Below are positions 33,079-42,755 of a stretch of 64,000 bases of DNA, one piece after another. The position numbers were made by a program, and so were the translations under genes. Below the pieces are notes generated by a model. The model was not told the DNA's origin. It was given only the letters and a program-made list of their open reading frames with translations, and ran no database searches. How positions within the stretch are numbered: position 1 is the first letter of the stretch; each line of letters begins with the position of its first letter. The stretch covers positions 744,001-808,000 of the forward strand of contig JAVHNS010000007.1 in assembly GCA_036872755.1 (NCBI GenBank), given 5' to 3'. Source of the stretch: Orbilia blumenaviensis (lineage: Eukaryota > Ascomycota > Orbiliomycetes > Orbiliales > Orbiliaceae).

Positions 33079-36000
33079 TCAACTTTGGTCACCACCGCGT
33101 CTGTCCCACTCACCCTTCTTTTGCAAGTACTGCTTCTGTTCATTGCTCTGAAGGAATACATAGTCGTCCTCATCGGAGGATTCATCATCGTCCGGATTCG
33201 TTTCTTGGTCGTCGCTAGAGTCAACAGGTTCGGCGGCTTTTTTGGGCCTTGCGATCCCAATGAAAATATTGTGTGTTCTTGCGCTTTCATCTAGCGAAGC
33301 GGCTTCCGAATCAGATGGGCCAGGTTGTGGCTGAGAAGCACCGGGTTGTGGGCCGGAGTTAGTAACTTGGTTACCAGAAGAATCGCCTCCAGCTTCAGCA
33401 AGACCGGGTTGGCTTTCAGAAGAACCACTTTGAGTTTGGGGAACACCAGATTCACCATCAGCCGTGTTTGTAGACATTCTCCAAATACCGTCCTCGCCAA
33501 TCTCGCCGATGAGGGGCTGTCCTGTAATGGGGTCTCTGGGCATTCTCAAAAGGCCGTCCTCGTCGATCTCTCCGAGGCGGAGCTCTCCCGTAACTCGGTC
33601 TCTGTGCATTCCCCGGGGGACATCCTCATTGAGCTCACCAACCAAGGGACGTTGCTGCTCTTCAGTCTGAGCCATTGATTGTCTCCTCGATCTACCTGTG
33701 CCCATGCCATAACGTCTTCTGTACCTCGGAGGTGCACCACGTCTGGCGGCATTGATTCGTAGTGACTCTCTACGGAGGTTGAAAAGTGATTCAAGCCTCT
33801 GCTTGACCTCCTCAGCATTATCTTCGATAATATTGTTAGTAATGCCGGTGAGAATCTCTTTCCCAAATGCCGTATTTTTACTTGAAGCAGGCAGCCTATT
33901 TTCTCTGCTATTTCCATATCCGAGACCCTGCACTTTCTCGCGGACCCAGATCTTGAGAACCCTCTCCCATTGTCGAAGGTTGTGGTAGTTCCTAAGCATC
34001 TGCATGCATCGCTTGCCAATATTGAAGCGGACCGGCTTGTTCTTAATTGGTGCTCGGCTATCAATATCATTATCCGAATCTCTGATGTTTTCCTCTGGCA
34101 AGTCCTGCATGGTCGACTTGTACGGACGCCCAGTGAAGCCAACGGAGTAGCCTACTCCATGGCGTCGACCACAAACGCTGCAACGAACGCGAGTGCCTGC
34201 ATCGCAGAAGTCGAGCTGTCCAGTCTCGCTTCCACGGCGGACTGGTGGACCGACATCCATTGTCGGTCGGCGCAATTCGCTGCGGAACTCGCGACGCCAA
34301 ACTTCACACATGATATCGAATGTGCGGTTTCCGAACAAGGCATTGATAGCTTGACTCGCGAGCTGGAGAAGTTGTCGTCGGGCGTCGGAGATATGACGGT
34401 CTCCGGTGTCAGCCGATCTCCCGGGGTATACGGTGCCGTGGATGAGATGGTAGACAAGTGCCCGCATGGCATCATCGTTATCTCCGACATTTGTGGACCC
34501 TCGGTCTCCCTCAACTGGCATCAAGGCCCCGGTGGATCCGCGCGTGGGGATGAGAACGATGTTCCTGAGCTGTTGTTGAAGGCCGGGGCTACGACCTTTG
34601 TCCTCAGCTTTCTTATCCCGACGGTTCTCCTTGCCATGCGTGAGCTTGCTTTGGACGGACTTCGAAGACCCAATCTCTCCTGATCCCACCTTTAGCGTTG
34701 CATCGGTGTCTTCGCCAGCGTCCTCGGATAGTGGCCCTTCAACGCCCCCAGAAGGAAGCAGAGAGGCAGCCGGTTCCTCGAGATCCGTCCCAGACAAGAG
34801 ACCGTGACCGGTGTCAGCCCCAGAGCGGACATCTACATGGGTAGATGGGTGGTCGTTGCTCGAGAGCGGTTCGAATTCTGAGTCCATGGTGTCGGACGGG
34901 AGGCCGACCTCCGGTCTCTTGTTTGGCCCGGGCGAATCCTCTGGCGAAGACCGCGGTCGTTTTTGAGAAACTTGACGGGACATTTTTTTGCCCTTTGGTG
35001 ACTTTTTGCGACGCGGGTTCGAGGGCTTCGTGGGTGCCGGTGCTGACTCCAATGGGCCTGCGTCAGTAATTGACGTAAGGTTTGCAGAGGCTGGTTCCGG
35101 GGGCGCCTCGGGGGGAGGAGACTCGGCCTTCTTTTTAGCAGGCTTCGAAGCCCGTTTAGTCCTGGGGGCTTTCGAGGTAACCTTCGTGCTATTGGTTGCA
35201 GCCGGTGCAGAAGGCGCAGGAGGTGCAATGGCCGTCCCAGCAGGTGGAGGGAACTGAGGGTTTGGGGCTCGAGAAGCCCGTAGCCCCTGATCGAAGCCTT
35301 GAGCGGGAAGACCAAAAACCCCAGGGTGGGATGCCTGCAGAGGTTGACCTTGCGGCTGATGGTAAAGTTGGGGGCGGTAAAGTTGGGGATTGAAACCCTG
35401 AGGAGGTGAACCTTGGAGTGGGGAGCCTTGAAGAAGAGGACCTCGAAGAGAGGGACCTCGAAGAGGGTGGCCTTGAGAATACGGAACCTGTGGATTGATC
35501 TGGGGATGTGGAATTTGCGGGCGTGAAGCGTGGGAATTTGGAACCTGAGGATGGGAAGCCTGAAGATGGGGAATCTGAAGGTGGGGAGCTTGTAGATGAG
35601 GAACTTGAAGATTGTGATGAGGTTCGACTTGAGGATTAGGAGTCGTGGTCCCACTTCGACCTCCAGAGAATTGTGTGGAATCATTAAGGATGCGAAGCCC
35701 TCTCTGAATAGCCCTATTCTCCGGCTGCGGATGTTGAAGTTGCGTAGGCTGTGGAGTCTGCATAGGCCGTGGAATCTGCATAGGCTGCGGAGTCTGCATA
35801 GGCTGCGGAGCTTGCATAGGCTGCAGAGCTTGCATAGGTTGTAGGGTCCGCATAGGCTGTGGAGTCTGCATAGGTCGTGGGGTCTGCATAGGTCGTGAGG
35901 TCTGCATAGGCTGTAGAGTCTGCATAGTCTGCATAGTCTGCATAGTCTGCTGGGTGCCTTGGTGAACGGGAAGCTGTGGCAAAGAAACGCTCCTGAAGCC

Positions 36001-37073
36001 TACAATTATATATACTTGTTAGCATTGTGATCCAAGTTACACGAGGCGACTGTCAGATTCCACATACCAGAGAGGGTACGGGGAGGAACTTGACCGTCGC
36101 TTCCTGGTCTTGATCGCCATCGGTCTCTTAGTATAGAGGCGAAAGCATTGGCAGCGATCTTGTTTTTGAGATGCTCTCTGTTAGCTGTGCCTGATTGTCC
36201 TGCAGCAAGGTATTCTGCCATGGACTGATTGAGCTCTTGTTCGCTTTGCTCCTCGGATAGGTCTAGGATCTTGTGAAAATCCGGTGATATGTTATCCACC
36301 TCCCGTACGAAATCAAAGAGTACATTCGTGCGGTGGAACTCGGCGCTTGATGTTCGAGACGGAATCCCGCCTGCTTGGCCCTGAAGGTATCCCAGTGCTG
36401 GCGATGGAATAGGCTGGGGGACTCCTGAAGGTCCAGCAACCAGCGCTGGGGGGCTTCCCTGTCTATTGGGATTTTGTAATGGTCCAGCAGTCGCAGGTGG
36501 AGGGTACTGTGATTGAAACCGGGGGGGCCCAACCAGTGAGGCGGAGCGTGCACCCGGTGCATATGGAGCCCGGGGGGCTGCAAAACCGGGTTGAGGAGGC
36601 ATAGGGTTTGGGGGACTTCCAAGACCAGCAGGATTTTGATGGTGAACGGCCTCAAGGTCAGAAGATTGCGGCCAACCATGATGGTGATACTGTCCCATTG
36701 GAGAAAAATATGGGCCAGGGAGGAGGGAGTTTTCAGAACTCGCAATCTGGGGTGGATTTCTGGGACCAGTAAATGGAGACGGTGCCATGGGTGCCATTGG
36801 GGGAGCCATAGGATGTGCCATAGGAGATGCCACTGGATATACCATGCTTCCCATCCTTGGAGCACTGGAAGTATTTCGTAAATCCGAAACCTGCGAAGAT
36901 ACTCCAAGGCTGGGTGGCCGCGGGGCAAGACGCTGCAACAATGGCTGGGACTGTGGTGGGGAGCTCACTGGGAGTGTAGCGGGAGGTTGGGCAGCTCCCT
37001 CAGGCTTGGGGACGATACTTCCCTGTGCATCCCCCCCCTTTGAATTCTTTTTCCTATTTGATCCACCCATCAT
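33079..37073 (-). CDS. P/Q-rich tandem-repeat protein of unknown function, 1308 aa
   Basis: There are two exons, 36068..37073 and 33079..35999, joined by a 68-bp intron (GTATGT donor, GTAG acceptor) that splits a Gly codon. The first 230 residues are Pro/Gln/Met-rich. An ordered block follows (FDFVREVDNISPDFHKIL to about residue 335). The repeat tract has units based on MQTPQP and then PHLQAP-like units. A Lys/Pro-rich basic stretch follows (around PRTKRASKPAKKKAESPP), nuclear-localisation-like. A more ordered region around 800-960 holds CSVCGRRHG. Then come 22-residue repeats (RDxxTG, GEIxEDGxxRM) and an acidic tail. I do not recognise the family. Composition suggests a nuclear scaffold or regulator, but this is inference. 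Confidence 0.7.
33483..33648 (-). repeat. 22-residue (66-bp) tandem repeat within the P/Q-rich protein
   Basis: About 2.6 imperfect copies are visible at protein level, with consensus (P/L)xxGE(L/I)xEDxxRMxRDx(V/I)TGx. The copies differ at several residues, so the duplication is not recent. Confidence 0.7.
35743..35950 (-). repeat. 18-bp tandem repeat array encoding MQTPQP units
   Basis: About ten copies of an 18-bp unit occur (on the plus strand, variants of GGAGTCTGCATAGGCTGT). On the side nearest the intron the array collapses into 9-bp copies (GTCTGCATA, encoding MQT). The frame is kept throughout. Unequal exchange or slippage probably makes copy number variable. Confidence 0.9.
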
Positions 37074-38222
37074 CAAGTCCAGTAATCGAAGACTGAAATG
37101 ATGCGAGAAGAGTGATCAAGGGATGAAAGTAGCAGATTGTGTGCTGAAGGAAGGAAGATACAGAACAAAAGATTTCCCGGGAAAACTTTGGAGGAAGAGG
37201 AAGAAGAAAGAAGAAAGAAAATCAGTGAAGCTGGAGACAGTGATCAGGCCTTTAATCACCCAGTAGGAAGGACAGAAGGGAGGTACGGAAATGCTTTAAA
37301 AATAAATCCCTAGCCAGTTCGAGGAAGTAATATGAACTGACGAAGGTTTTACCGTAAGGAGAGACGTTGCGAGCAACGAGCAAGAAGAAAAAGAAGAAAA
37401 AGAAGAAAAAACACAAGATGCAGAGGGAAGGAAGAAACTTGAAGGACTGGAGCTACCTCCGACTCCTCGATACCAAACCAATTAGCAGCTAGAACCTCAG
37501 GAGCAGGTAAAGCTATTGTCAGATCAGATCAGGGAAGGGAGGAGATGACTTTGTCTAAGACCCAGATGACGATGATAACAGGGAGAGGTGGAGGCGGGCA
37601 GGGAAAGGATTATTGCGATCAAGAAGGGGTGTGATGGTGAGGAGGGTGAAAGGAAAGAAAGAAAGTATTATTCGCTGGGGGGATTGTTTAAATAGTTTTT
37701 GTTTTGGGGGGGTCGAGGGAATGAACAGTACACACTCGGCCCCCCCATTTAATAAAATAAATATTCAAATACGACAGAATGAACTCTGAAATGCACATTG
37801 AAAATCGACAATGAGCATCAGCAGGTCTCCTGCCACCATTTCCCATCTTTTTGGGTCTTTGGTGAAGATATTGGCCGTCGAGGGGAATCGAATATCATTT
37901 GATCGGTGCCGTGGACTCTTCTGCGTGGCAGGTGGCAGGCAGAGTACTTGAGCTGGAAGCCATGGCCGGGTTTCTTTCTCCTGTTCATTCAATCCCTCAC
38001 TCGTTCATCCATTGCCTCATTCTATTTTTCCATTCTGATAATACTCCATCGACCCATCGACCCATCCATCCAGCAGACCAGCAGGCAGGCAGGCAGGCAG
38101 GCAGGAATCAGCAGACGGAGAGGTAAGAATAACTCTATGGCTTCACGAGAGCCAGCAATTTTGGACGACCAGGATCGGTTTTATATCCTTTAGTCCAGAA
38201 CAATCTCCTTCAGGAGTGCACT
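37074..38222. other. Upstream region of the P/Q-rich gene; GCAG microsatellite
   Basis: This 1149-bp region is strongly purine-biased on the plus strand (AAGAAG and GGAG runs at 37180-37440 and 37620-37680). It contains a (GCAG)n microsatellite at about 38086-38105. No coding frame is seen. Confidence 0.4.
38086..38105. repeat. (GCAG)n microsatellite
   Basis: At least five consecutive GCAG units occur in the gene-free stretch between the P/Q-rich gene and the 217-residue protein gene. Confidence 0.85.
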
Positions 38223-38996
38223 TCACAGTGAATTATCGCTGGCAATGAGCACGATTGGTGCTTCAGGTTCTATAATTCACCGTTGTGACAAAAAAATTAG
38301 TTTTTCATGTACTAACATTTATGCATGCATATACTTTCGGTGTGTTCTTTCAAGCTTGTTATCCATACGAATATCAGAAGCTAACTTACCGAGAACAGAT
38401 TGTTTATCTTTATCATCGGTATCCCCAGAAGCTCCATTTAGCTCCGCCGAATACTCATGCACTCCCGATCTGGCCTTGCCGGCGGATATCCCTGCTTTGG
38501 CTAATGTTGCCGTCGATTGCGATCGGTCGCTGGCAGATCCCTCCGGTAGCTCACCATTAGCAGGTCCTTCCTGTTGCTCATCATCCGAATTTCCAACTCC
38601 CACTCGTGCCTCCTTTGTCGCCATATCCGCCTCCGGAAACCGTTCATACCGCTGAAGCACAGCGAGTTTCCTCTTCGAAGGGATCTGAATACGCACTTCA
38701 AAGTCCTTCCCAAGCTCAGCACCAGCCCCAAACGCAAATTTAGAAGTCGATAGTGTCGGAGATGCAGAATTCGGTGTGGAAGACCTTGACCTGGAAGACC
38801 TTAAGCTTAAGCTTGAGGAATGAGATGAGGTTGAAATTAAGTTTCTGGCATTCCGTCGTGTTTGGGTTACACGGGTAGCAGATCCAACGTGCCCGGCGCC
38901 TTGTGGACTCTTCCGTGGCGCCTGAGGTTTATGGGCTGGAATATCCTTGGGCGAGAGCCCCAGCGCGACAACCTCGCTCGGTTCCAGCAGCGGCAT
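38223..38996 (-). CDS. Unknown Ser/Arg-rich protein, 217 aa
   Basis: There are two exons, 38390..38996 and 38223..38269, with a GTAAGT donor in phase 1 and an ATAG acceptor. Without the splice the frame would run 22 codons further into low-quality sequence. The product starts MPLLEPSEVVALGLSP. It has a Ser/Arg-rich middle (SSSLSLRSSRSRSSTPNS), a short ordered block (FEVRIQIPSKRKLAVLQRYE, about 108-127), an acidic stretch, and ends EAPIVLIASDNSL. I do not recognise a family. The RS-like tract and lack of membrane segments suggest a soluble, possibly nuclear protein. The C-terminal exon is the least certain part. Confidence 0.6.
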
Positions 38997-40592
38997 GGTG
39001 ATGGTTTATTTGAGTGTATACGTGTTTAAGAAAGTAAATAGGTATCTAGGTATGTGCACCCTCTCGCGATCAATGAATCTAAAGGACGATAGAAACACCT
39101 TAAACTAGGATAGTTAATGCATTGATGCTGGTAAATAGAAGGAAACGAGGTTGGGACAAGCGCGACCACAGACAAAACTTGCTCTTTCTGGCCAGCAACA
39201 AGGGTTCGATTTGACCAGCAAGGATCCTGCCGAAGCGAGCTGTTCGTGCCTGTGCAGGCGCCACATGGGAACTATCTTTAAGTGTTCGAGCGTGTGGTTC
39301 CCTTTTATCGAATTAATTTGGCGTATCGAATTAAGTTCAAAAGGAAGCATTATCGAAGCACTACACTAAGACAGGTACGTGCCACGCCTGCCTCTTAAGT
39401 TAACTCAAGTTGCGAATAGGTACTTGTCTACAGAGTCGGTATCCTAGTGTGGCACGGCAAAGTACTTAATAAGTAGGTAGGTAGGTACCTAGCTTAAAGG
39501 CTCCAGTGGTTAGTCAGAGGATAGTCATGTGAGCTCATCTAATTATAGGTGACGTTTTTTAGTAAACTTAGGGGGTGACTTGAGACTATAGCTATAATTA
39601 TAAGATAGGCGGTTACGGCTACAAGAATGTTGTGCTGTAGCTAGTATACCTACCTAGGTAGTTACATAGGACTGAGTACCTAAGTAGGTGCACATTACGG
39701 AAAAACACGACAGGAGCGACCGTAGATCAGAATACGGATTAAGAGAGAACTATGGACTAGGGCTTAATCTGGATTTAAACTTGTGAGGCCGGCTGTGGCA
39801 GAGCGCCTAGATTTATATATTCAAATTTGGACATAGTCTCAAGCTGGACGGCTACGTATACCTCTGGACCACACAGAACGTCAATGAAACTTAGAGATAA
39901 CAGGATGCCCTTTTCAGCGATAGAGCCGCATTTCAAATCACCATCACAAATAAGTAGCTATACGATACACGAATCGATCTCAATTCTAGATACGACAGTC
40001 ACGTGGGACGCCCAGCAATTTAACTATCAATGTAATAAGATATGAGAGGTGCAGAACTGGGCCCTAGTCTGTGGAGCCATTAGCCATATCGAGTTATATA
40101 ACATATACCTCTATTCAAAGTATAAATAATGCAATACTCTACGGAGTTAGTCGGGGGTAGCATTCGAGATTTCTTTGATGTGCGATTAACAATGGCGGTT
40201 AAGCCCGGAGTTAAAATTGCCTAGGTAGAATTAGACCAAAGGCGAGCTTCGCAAGCTTAAACCCTAGACAAATAGGGCCGGCCATATACTACCTAGGCAC
40301 CTAGGTACGGTACTAGCTGGATTCGTGGAATACTAGACTTCTGGAATTCTCAGAAGCTCGAAATTATGGATATTCTATTCACAAATTCGCGAGTAACCGT
40401 ATACCAAACTTCAAACCAGGTAAAACTTTTGCCATGCGTAAAAGCTACAGCAGTGCATGTATATGGACTTATATATCATACAAAAGGAACTCCCAAGGAT
40501 TCAAAGACAGGATGAACCAGAAAGACCCCACAGTACAATCACCACTATCGTACATAGTAATTATAAAACACCAGCAGCAGCACTATTCAGCC
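38997..40592. other. 1.6-kb gene-free region rich in CCTAGG/AGGTAGGT motifs
   Basis: No coding frame exceeds 80 codons. Palindromic or near-palindromic tracts lie near 39473-39492 (AGGTAGGTAGGTACCTAGC), 39647-39661 (CCTACCTAGGTAG) and 40289-40307 (CTACCTAGGCACCTAGGTA). The left end should hold the promoter of the 217-residue protein. Confidence 0.45.
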
Positions 40593-41908
40593 TTATCTCC
40601 TGGCACCCTGCCTCTTGCTCTTTCCTAGTCGGGGAGCCTTCGCCTTCTTCCCGCTCCCGAATGAGTTCTTCTTCATACCCTTGCTATTGAACCCGCTAAG
40701 ATCCCCGCTACTAGCTGCGTCTCCGCTCTTTGCGAACTTCTTCCTGCCTCCGTATCCGAATTTCTCGTTCTTCTTCTGGCGCTTGGCGTTCGGTCCTCTC
40801 TTTTCCCTTCCTTCGCGTCCGGTGGCTTTTGAAGCCTTCTCGATCGCGATATCAAATGGATCACCTTCGTTCTCATCGCCCATGTCGGCTCCAGCACGTT
40901 CTATAACACCCGTTAGTCAAAACTCAATTTTAAAGGAGAAGAAAACCCCTTGCAATGGCAGCTGTCAGGATAACGGGAAGACATACTCCTCTTCAAAACA
41001 TTAATCTTATCCAACATCTCCCTCTTCTCCTTCTGTCGCTCTTGTAACCGTGCAACCTGCACTTGTTTTCCAAACTTCTTGAGGTCCCTCTGCCTCTTCG
41101 CATCCGCCGAAGCCTGTTTCATAGCCGCTTGCTCTTTAATCTTCTCCTTGATCTTCCCCATATGCTCTTCACTCTTTACCATTTCCGCAAAGTAGTCGGT
41201 AGGACGTGTGAACGGTGCGCCCTCAGCAAGGAGCAGCGCACGGCCTTGTTTCGCCGCATCGAGCGCTTGCGTATAGAATGCCAATTCACGGGTTAGATCG
41301 TCGTGAACATCCTTGATTTCTACTGGTGCGGAGGTGATGATTGTGTGGTGGAGGGAGAATGGGGTGGACTTTTTGATCGGGAGGGCGAAGGAAGCGTGGG
41401 AGGCTAGGAGGGCGGAGTGGTTGTCTATTGTGAGCTTCTGACGAGGGATGATGTCGGCTTCTGGGTCCTGGTCTTCTTCGGAGATCTCGGAAAGTGGTAT
41501 GTCTTCCTCGTCTTCCTCATCTTCCTCATCTTCATCCTTGTCGGCTGCTGTGGTCGCCTTGGAGGATTTTAAGATGCCATTTCGCGGTTTCTCTGTCTCT
41601 TCCTCTTCATCCTCCTCATCCTCATCCTCATCTTCTTCTTCCTCATCGTCATCTTCACTCTCCGAATCACTATCCTCCAACTTCGACATATCAATTACCC
41701 TCTCATCATCTTCCTCCTCACTATCATCCTCATCACCATCGCTCTCACTTTCCCACTCTCCATCAACCTCCATCTTCTCATCCTCTTCTTTCTCATCCTG
41801 CAGCCTCTTTCGTTTCCTAGCCTCCTTCTGCAATTTCTTCTGCTTTTCAAGGTACGGTACTTTTCCTTTATCCGCCGCAAGAATCTGGCGTAACTTCGCT
41901 TTCGCCAT
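40593..41908 (-). CDS. EBP2: rRNA-processing protein EBP2, 409 aa
   Basis: There are two exons, 40987..41908 and 40593..40900. The GTATGT donor and ATAG acceptor split a Lys codon. After a basic N-terminus (KLRQILAADKGK) there is a long acidic tract of Glu/Asp/Ser (about 45-150). The conserved EBP2 core follows: ELAFYTQALDAAKQGR, the block RPTDYFAEMVKSEEHM, a Lys-rich coiled coil, and DPFDIAIEKASK. The tail is Lys/Arg/Gly-rich. EBP2 is a nucleolar scaffold needed for 27S pre-rRNA processing and 60S subunit assembly. The antisense strand of the acidic tract produces a long poly-Ser open frame, which is a shadow. Confidence 0.94.
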
Positions 41909-42755
41909 TGTGTGTAGGTATGTGTGCTTAGGTACTTCTCGGGTGTTTATATTATTACACTTTCAATCGATCGATCGATAGTCGCCGGTGAATTCGTCCC
42001 AAGATCCCGTTATCGAAGCGTATGGTGGAAGTCCTGTGTCGAAAATATATTTCAGGTCGCAATTGAAGTGTGTGTGGCAGGAAAGAAGCAGCAAAGGAAA
42101 CTCAGAAATTTTTTTGGATGGGTGGACAGGGATCTGCTGCGACGCGAGAAAAAGCAAAACACTACCACTTCTCTTGCATGTTGGCGGAATTTGAATGTCT
42201 TCAATCGCGAAGCTTCAGAGTTTCTTTTACGATACCCACCTAACCCGTTATCTACGTTATCTTGTCAATTGGTATTTGAAAGTTATTATATTACTAGCCA
42301 TCCCATCCGGCACCCGGCATCCAGATGAATATCGTGATAATACCTTACACAATTATAATTCTATCAGTCAGCGATCTAAAATGTCGCCGACGAGTACTCT
42401 TAGCTTAGGCCACACACTGTGGACCCAATACAAAAAACAAAAGAACCCAGTGAAAACCCCCCTAAACAAAACCTTTTTGAGGAAAAAAAGGAAAACAGAG
42501 CCGCCTTTTCTCTTCTCCAGATATAAATGGGGTATAACCATCCCACGACTTTTTAGACAAAAAGACAAAAAGCAAACCGTCCCACCGAAAGAAATCGAAA
42601 AAAAGAGATATAGTATCAACGCCAAGGCTCCACCCGTGAATATTATTTATACCATCTGGGAACTGATCCCATCGTTAGCTAAGGCGCCCGGCCTTTCTGG
42701 TCGATCTACCGTGTTCGAAAAGTAATGCAGCATCTACAAGTGCTCTCCTCTTATT
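41909..42755. other. Intergenic, EBP2 upstream region
   Basis: These 847 bp carry the EBP2 promoter and the 3' flank of the RFTS-domain gene. A short GATC repeat (ATCGATCGATCGAT) occurs near 41967-41980. The 176-codon frame at 42195..42725 is A-rich and has no protein-like pattern. Confidence 0.4.

Noticed and set aside
32775..33290. 171-codon minus-strand frame and a possible extra last exon of the P/Q-rich gene
   Set aside because: A GTGAGT donor occurs near 33105, but no acceptor with a branch point lies at a sensible distance, and the frame looks random.
33970..34683. 237-codon plus-strand frame
   Set aside because: It lies inside the P/Q-rich gene on the opposite strand and has no domain pattern.
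34833..35684. 283-codon minus-strand frame in another phase of the P/Q-rich gene
   Set aside because: It is a repeat-driven shadow; the main frame is longer and spliced to exon 1.
35743..35950. CRISPR-like direct repeats
   Set aside because: Units are contiguous, without unique spacers, and in frame within a protein gene of a eukaryote.
41448..41981. 177-codon plus-strand poly-Ser frame
   Set aside because: It is the antisense of the EBP2 acidic tract (GAR/TCN complement).
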